From Hymenobacter sp. (lineage in GTDB: Bacteria > Bacteroidota > Bacteroidia > Cytophagales > Hymenobacteraceae), in the NCBI GenBank assembly GCA_028288445.1, contig JAQBNT010000138.1:1-64000 (forward strand): a stretch of 64,000 nucleotides of DNA, given 5' to 3'. A model generated the notes under the pieces. That model did not search any database. It saw only the letters and a program-made list of their open reading frames with translations, and had not been told where the DNA came from. The translations under genes were made by a program, and so were the position numbers. Below, piece by piece: positions 59,891 through 64,000 of the stretch. Numbering within the stretch: position 1 is the stretch's first letter; each line of letters begins with the position of its first letter.

Positions 59891-60754
59891 ATGAATCCAT
59901 CTGTTCTGGTACTCGCCAATCTGTCGGACTCGGCGGCGCAGGCCACGCGGTGGGCGGCCGTGCTGGGGGCCCCGCTCCAGGCCCGGCTCGAGTTGCTGCA
60001 CCTGTGCTCAGGCCCGGAGTCGGACCCCGAGCCGGCTACGCTGGCCGGCATGCACGCCTACAGCAGCCAGGCCGAAACGGCTCAGGCCCTGGAAGCTCTG
60101 GGCCACCAGCTGCCCACGCCCACCGGCGTCACCATCACCCACGAACCCCTCGCCGAAGCTGTGGCCACGGCCGTGCACCAGCACCACCCGCTGCTGCTGG
60201 CCCTGGGCCTGAGCGAGGAGCACACCCTGCTCGACCACCTGCTGCACAACCGCGCCCTGCCCGCGCTACGGGCCACCCACCGGCCCCTGCTGCTGGTGCC
60301 CGAAGACGCGCCAGAACCCCGCCTGCCGCGCCGCGTGGTCATTGCCGTCGATGCCGAACCTTTCGCGCTCAATGCTGCCGCCAGGGCCCTGGCCCCGCTT
60401 ATGGCCGCCTGGCACGCCTCCTACACCGTGGTGCACGTCACGGCCGCCCCCGAGCCGCTGGCTCTTTCCAGCCGCATGGCCCTGGCCGATGTGCGGGCCA
60501 GCCACCTGCTGCCGCCCGCCACGTCGCTGGTGTTGCAGGAGTCGCACCACCCCATCCCGGCCACCGGCATTGTGGAGGCGCTGTATGGCCCGCGCATCGA
60601 CCTGCTGGTGCTCATTGCCCGCACGCGCAGCTTCCTGGGGCGACTGTTCCATCGCAGCGTTACGGCCCAGGTGCTGCGCCACAGCCCCGTGCCAGTGCTG
60701 CTGCTGCCCGCCGAAGCCCCCGAAATCCCCGACTGGATGCCCAGCATGAGCTAA
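59891..60754 (+). CDS. Tandem universal stress protein, divergent first half
   Basis: The ATG at 59891 (MNPSVLVLANLSDSAAQATR) gives 287 residues with two Usp folds. The first half is more divergent (LANLSD replaces LTDFF), while the second ends VLRHSPVPVLLLPAE, which is typical. The segment LVLIARTRSFLGRLFHRSVT matches the equivalent part of its neighbours, supporting a shared origin. It follows the previous Usp by 53 bp and is probably in one operon. Confidence 0.87.
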   Translation: MNPSVLVLANLSDSAAQATRWAAVLGAPLQARLELLHLCSGPESDPEPATLAGMHAYSSQAETAQALEALGHQLPTPTGVTITHEPLAEAVATAVHQHHPLLLALGLSEEHTLLDHLLHNRALPALRATHRPLLLVPEDAPEPRLPRRVVIAVDAEPFALNAAARALAPLMAAWHASYTVVHVTAAPEPLALSSRMALADVRASHLLPPATSLVLQESHHPIPATGIVEALYGPRIDLLVLIARTRSFLGRLFHRSVTAQVLRHSPVPVLLLPAEAPEIPDWMPSMS

Positions 60755-60824
60755 GGTATTTGAGCTGAGACATTATTGAACCGCTGACTATGATGCTGTT
60801 CGGCCATCTTTTTCTCGCTTCGTC

Positions 60825-61664
60825 ATGCAACCCAACTTCGTTGTTCTAACCGATTTCTCGCTCGCGGCCGAGCGCGCCCGGGTGTACGCGGCGGCCCTGG
60901 CCACGCCCCTCAAGGCCGACCTGCACCTGATACATGTCTTTCTGCCGCAGCCCATCGTGAGTGAATACGGCACGGTGCTGCCCGTGCTTGACGAGCAGTA
61001 CGTGCCCTCAACCCGGCGCAGCCTCCAGCAAGTGGCCGCCGCCCTGCCCGTGCACGCCACCGCCGAGCTGCTGGAAGCCGACTGGCCCAGCGCCATCGAG
61101 CAGGCCCTCAGCCAGCACCACCCGCTGCTACTGGTGTCCGGCCTTACGGCTACCAGCGGCTACCTCGACGAGTGGCTGAGCAACCGCACCCTGCCGCTGG
61201 TGCACCAAACCGGCTTCCCGCTGCTGCTCGTGCCCGAGCACCTGCCCGATGCCGCTATGCATCCGCCCCGCCGCGTGGTGCTGGCCCTGGAAGCCGACCA
61301 GGCCTTCGTGCTGGAGCCGGCGGCTACGGCCGTGGTGCCGGTGCTGCATGCCCTAGAGTGTGAAGTAGTGCCCGTGACGGTGCGGCCGCCGGGAGCCCCG
61401 GCCGGCAGCGGGGCAGGCTTCGCGGCGGCCCAGGCGTGTGGGCTGGCCGCCACCCTGCCCGGCAGCGAGCTGCACCCGGTGCTGAGCGAGCTGCCCGCGT
61501 CGGGGGTGCTGCAAGCGGTGCAGGAACTGAGAGCCGACCTGCTGGTGCTGCTCGACCAGGGCCACGGCTGGATGCACAAGCTGGTCAGCGGCAGCGTGAT
61601 TGACCATGTGCTGCGCTATACCAAGGTGCCGGTGCTGCTGCTCTCGGCTCGCCCGCGCGACTGA
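60825..61664 (+). CDS. Tandem universal stress protein
   Basis: The 279-residue protein starts MQPNFVVLTDFSLAAERARV, like the other Usp copies. Both folds are recognisable, ending HQTGFPLLLVPEHL and LRYTKVPVLLLSARPRD. The second half has lost the usual ligand loop (LVLLDQGHGWMHKLVSGSV), so it may be a structural or dimerising half. It is the last of three consecutive Usp genes, about 70 bp after the previous one. Confidence 0.87.
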   Translation: MQPNFVVLTDFSLAAERARVYAAALATPLKADLHLIHVFLPQPIVSEYGTVLPVLDEQYVPSTRRSLQQVAAALPVHATAELLEADWPSAIEQALSQHHPLLLVSGLTATSGYLDEWLSNRTLPLVHQTGFPLLLVPEHLPDAAMHPPRRVVLALEADQAFVLEPAATAVVPVLHALECEVVPVTVRPPGAPAGSGAGFAAAQACGLAATLPGSELHPVLSELPASGVLQAVQELRADLLVLLDQGHGWMHKLVSGSVIDHVLRYTKVPVLLLSARPRD

Positions 61665-62112
61665 GGTGGGGCGGCGGGTTAAATGGTTGCTGGTTAAGGC
61701 CTGCCGCAGCCGTTTAGGTTCCTGCGTTAGACGGCGGCACACCCGGCAAAATGATAAAAGTCAGCTATTGATGTGATGCTGATTATTAAATACGCGGGAA
61801 GCATATCGCAGCTTTGCAAATGGTACTCAGCAGCCCAACTGCGCCCGGCACAGCGGGCCAGAGGGCCGGGGCTGGGCCCAATCGAACTGCATTATTCATC
61901 AATCAAGCGGAGATTCCGGAAATTCTCCCAGCGAAACGTATGCAAGTTTCTGCCGCCCATCTGGAACTGATTTTTGTGGCATCTACGGTTTCGGCGGCGT
62001 GGGGCGTGGGATGGGTGGCCACCACGGTGCCGGCCCCGCGTGTGGGGCAGCTGTCCGTGCCCGTGCTGCCGGTGCCGGTGCGGCTGACGGTGGTGCCGGT
62101 CTAATAGCGGGC
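61665..62112. other. Intergenic region between the Usp operon and the response regulator
   Basis: These 448 bp separate convergent genes. They include the third FNR-like box (61752-61763, TGATAAAAGTCA, one mismatch). A 54-codon ORF from 61940 (MQVSAAHLELIFVASTVSAA) to 62104 has a hydrophobic stretch and a Val/Pro-rich end. It could be a small membrane peptide, but codon pattern and context are weak. No clear terminator was found. Confidence 0.35.
61752..61763. promoter_or_regulatory. FNR/CRP-type box 3, imperfect (TGAT-AAAA-GTCA)
   Basis: The site has the same left half and spacer as box 2 with one mismatch in the right half. No convincing gene start follows, except a weak ORF at 61940, so its role is uncertain. 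Confidence 0.3.
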
Positions 62113-63168
62113 CTACCAGTTGGGCTGGCGCAGCTTTTCGGGGTGCAATAGCCGGATGCCGTGGCTGGTCAGCTCAATCAGGCCGCTTTGCTTGAACTCA
62201 CTCAGGGTTCGAATCAGCGACTCCGGGGCGGTGCCCACCACGGCGGCCATGTCGTCGCGCGAGAGCTGGATGGTGGCTTCCGGGGCAGCTCCGGCCTGCT
62301 CGTGCAGGCGCAGCAGCGTGTCGGCCACGCGCCGCCGGATGGAGCCGTAGGCCATGCCCAGCAGTTGCTCCTCGCGCTCGCTCACGCGCCCCGCCAGCAG
62401 GCGCACAAACTGTTGGCCCACGGCCGCGTTGCGGTGCAGCAGCGCCATAAAATCGGCCTTCGGAATGTAGAGCAGCGTGGTATCGTCAAGCACCAGGGCG
62501 GTGTCGGCGTGCGGGCGCTGCTCCAGCAGCGGCAGATAGCCGAAAAACTCGCCGGGGCCATACACGCCCGTGATTAATTCCTTGCCGCTGGCGGTGCGCC
62601 GCACGGTTTTTACGCGGCCCGTTTGCACGAAATACAGCCGCGTGGGGTCGTCGCCCTCGGCATACACTTCCTGCTTTTTGCGCAGCGAGTGCGGGCGGCG
62701 GTCAATGGTGAGGTCGCTGAGCTGGCCGGCAGCGGCGGCATCGTCCAGAAACGTGCCCAGGCCGTCGGGGGCGTGCAGGTCGTAGTCGGGTTTGAGGTGC
62801 TGGAAGCGGTTGAGCCGGCTGCTAATGGCACTCAGCAGCTCGGTGTCCTCGAAGGGCTTGGTGAGGTAGTCATCGGCCCCCAGCTCCATGCCGCGGCGCT
62901 GGTCGGCGCGCTCGGTTTTGGCGGTGAGGAAGATGAAGGGCACGCCGGCCAGCTGCGGGGTCTGGTTGAAGATGTGCAGCACGCCGTAGCCGTCCAGCAC
63001 GGGCATCATAATATCGCACACCACCAAATCGGGCTTGGTGGCCAAGGCTTTTTCCACGCCCACCTTGCCATTTTCGGCCGGGAGCACGGCGTAGCCGGCC
63101 AGCTCCAGAATCTCGGCGGTGTTTTCCCGGATAACGTCGTTGTCCTCAATCAGCAGAATGGTTTTCAT
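62113..63168 (-). CDS. Response regulator with REC, cNMP-binding and CRP-type HTH domains
   Basis: The 351 residues start with a receiver domain (MKTILLIEDNDVIRENTAEI), with phosphoacceptor Asp52 in LVVCDIMMP and later FLTAKTERADQ and YLTKPFED. A cyclic-nucleotide-binding fold covers about 165-280 (VYAEGDDPTRLYFVQTGRVK). A winged HTH at about 300-340 follows: SRDDMAAVVGTAPESLIRT, keeping the E-x3-R pair used by CRP and FNR to read TGA half-sites. No FNR-type Cys cluster is present, so control comes through phosphorylation and perhaps a ligand. Its start overlaps the histidine kinase gene by 23 bp. Confidence 0.92.
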   Translation of the reverse strand: MKTILLIEDNDVIRENTAEILELAGYAVLPAENGKVGVEKALATKPDLVVCDIMMPVLDGYGVLHIFNQTPQLAGVPFIFLTAKTERADQRRGMELGADDYLTKPFEDTELLSAISSRLNRFQHLKPDYDLHAPDGLGTFLDDAAAAGQLSDLTIDRRPHSLRKKQEVYAEGDDPTRLYFVQTGRVKTVRRTASGKELITGVYGPGEFFGYLPLLEQRPHADTALVLDDTTLLYIPKADFMALLHRNAAVGQQFVRLLAGRVSEREEQLLGMAYGSIRRRVADTLLRLHEQAGAAPEATIQLSRDDMAAVVGTAPESLIRTLSEFKQSGLIELTSHGIRLLHPEKLRQPNW

Positions 63169-64000
63169 AGGGAATGGTGATGGTGACGGTGGTGCCCACG
63201 TTCAGCTCGCTATGTAACTCGATGGTGCCGCCCATCAACTCCAGGTATTTGGCGATGATGTAGAGGCCCAGGCCGGTACCGGGCGTATTGGCCACGTTGC
63301 GGGCCCGGTAAAAGCGCTCGAATAAATGCTGCTGGTCTTCGGGCGCGATGCCCACGCCCTGGTCCTGTACGCGCAGCGTGAGCAGGCCCGGCCGGCCGGT
63401 GGCACTCAGGCTGATGGTGGTGTTTTCGGCAGAATATTTCAGGGCATTCGACAGCAGATTGACCAGCACTTTGCGCAGCAGCGAAGCATCAAGCCACACC
63501 TTTTCGGGGCCTTCGGCGGTCATCTGGATGTGCTGGCCGGGCTTGCGCAGGCCCAGCACTTCGGCCACGGCTTCGCGCAGCAGGATGGGCACGGCCAGCC
63601 GGGCCGGGTGGGCTTCCAGCTTGCCCTCCTCAATTTTGCCCACCGACAGAAACTCCTCCAGAATGTCGGTCAGGTGCTTCACCGAGGCCCGGATGCGGTC
63701 CAGGTGGCGCAGGCGCTGGGGCTGCTGCTCGGCGGCCGGGTATTTCTCCACCAGCGTGGCCGAGGTGAGCACGGCCGTGAGCGGCGTGCGGAACTCGTGC
63801 GAGGCCATGGCCACAAAGCGCGACTTGAGCTCGCCCAGCTCCTGCTCGGCGGCCAGGGCCTTGGCCAGTTCCTCGGAGCGGTGCTCCAGCTGGGCCAGCG
63901 TGGTCATGAGGGCGTGGGTACGGTCGGCCACTTTCTGCTCCAGCTCGGCGTTGAGGCGCTCCACGCGCTGGCGCTCGGCCTGCAAGGCCCGCTCGGCCTC
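63146..64000 (-). CDS. Histidine kinase, C-terminal part (5' end outside the window)
   Basis: The visible 284 residues begin with a coiled coil (AERQRVERLNAELEQKV). A HisKA domain follows, with the phosphoacceptor His in MASHEFRTPLTAVL. The ATPase domain has N-box NLLSNALKYSAEN, G1 VQDQGVGIAPEDQ, F-box FERFYRARN and G2 GTGLGLYIIAKYLEL. All catalytic boxes are intact. The sensor domain lies beyond position 64000. It overlaps the response regulator start, so the pair is almost certainly a two-component system controlling nearby stress genes or others. Confidence 0.93.
   Translation of the reverse strand, partial: EAERALQAERQRVERLNAELEQKVADRTHALMTTLAQLEHRSEELAKALAAEQELGELKSRFVAMASHEFRTPLTAVLTSATLVEKYPAAEQQPQRLRHLDRIRASVKHLTDILEEFLSVGKIEEGKLEAHPARLAVPILLREAVAEVLGLRKPGQHIQMTAEGPEKVWLDASLLRKVLVNLLSNALKYSAENTTISLSATGRPGLLTLRVQDQGVGIAPEDQQHLFERFYRARNVANTPGTGLGLYIIAKYLELMGGTIELHSELNVGTTVTITIPYENHSAD

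Overview
The window looks like a chromosomal stretch from a GC-rich member of the Bacteroidota, most likely Hymenobacter or a close relative. Three proteins end in type IX secretion (T9SS) type A sorting domains, Shine-Dalgarno sites are mostly weak, and the small-gene families (TIGR02117, YiaA/B, EcsC, TonB-C, tandem universal stress proteins, REC-CRP regulators) fit that group. The genus is inferred from protein style, not from a marker gene. I see no rRNA, tRNA, CRISPR array, reverse transcriptase, or phage or contractile-injection structural gene.

Layout. 1-172: the 5' end of an IS3-type element running off the left edge, ending about 13 bp before a small ORF (185-793). 872-33004: about 32 kb of genes all on the minus strand, mostly degradative enzymes with no recognisable export signal. 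From upstream to downstream they are a GH25 muramidase, a multi-pass membrane protein, a lipoprotein, a 3431-residue giant with a C-terminal M15-like peptidase, an S8 subtilase and an N-acetylmuramoyl-alanine amidase. Next come a glycyl-radical enzyme, a DyP peroxidase, a phospholipase D-like protein, a HAD phosphatase, a glyoxalase-nuclease fusion and a trypsin-like protease. Last come small or decayed ORFs, three astacin-like metalloproteases and an SGNH hydrolase. A 16-bp palindrome (TCAGTGCCAGYACTGA) lies 45-75 bp upstream of three gene starts in this block (33004, 16213, 6912). I infer three co-regulated transcription units. This is the most likely undescribed system in the window: a coordinately controlled set of enzymes against peptidoglycan, protein, nucleic acid and lipid.

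33005-33784 is an intergenic stretch with a perfect 74-bp AT-rich inverted repeat. 33785-38590 holds an EcsC protein, a membrane protein, a delta-60 repeat T9SS protein and a family 2 glycosyltransferase. 39008-47095 is one 2695-residue T9SS surface protein. 47231-50500 holds a membrane-anchored MutS-like ATPase diverging from a YiaA/B-like protein and a TIGR02117 protein. 50501-51255 is gene-poor and has a 61-bp palindrome. 51256-56103 holds a secreted T9SS subtilase and small housekeeping or hypothetical genes.

56174-64000 is a stress cluster: four two-domain universal stress proteins, an L,D-transpeptidase, a 31-residue membrane peptide, and a histidine kinase overlapping a REC-cNMP-CRP response regulator. 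FNR/CRP-type boxes (TGAT-N4-ATCA) lie in the intergenic regions here. The regulator keeps the E...R pair of the CRP/FNR recognition helix, so a local regulon is plausible.
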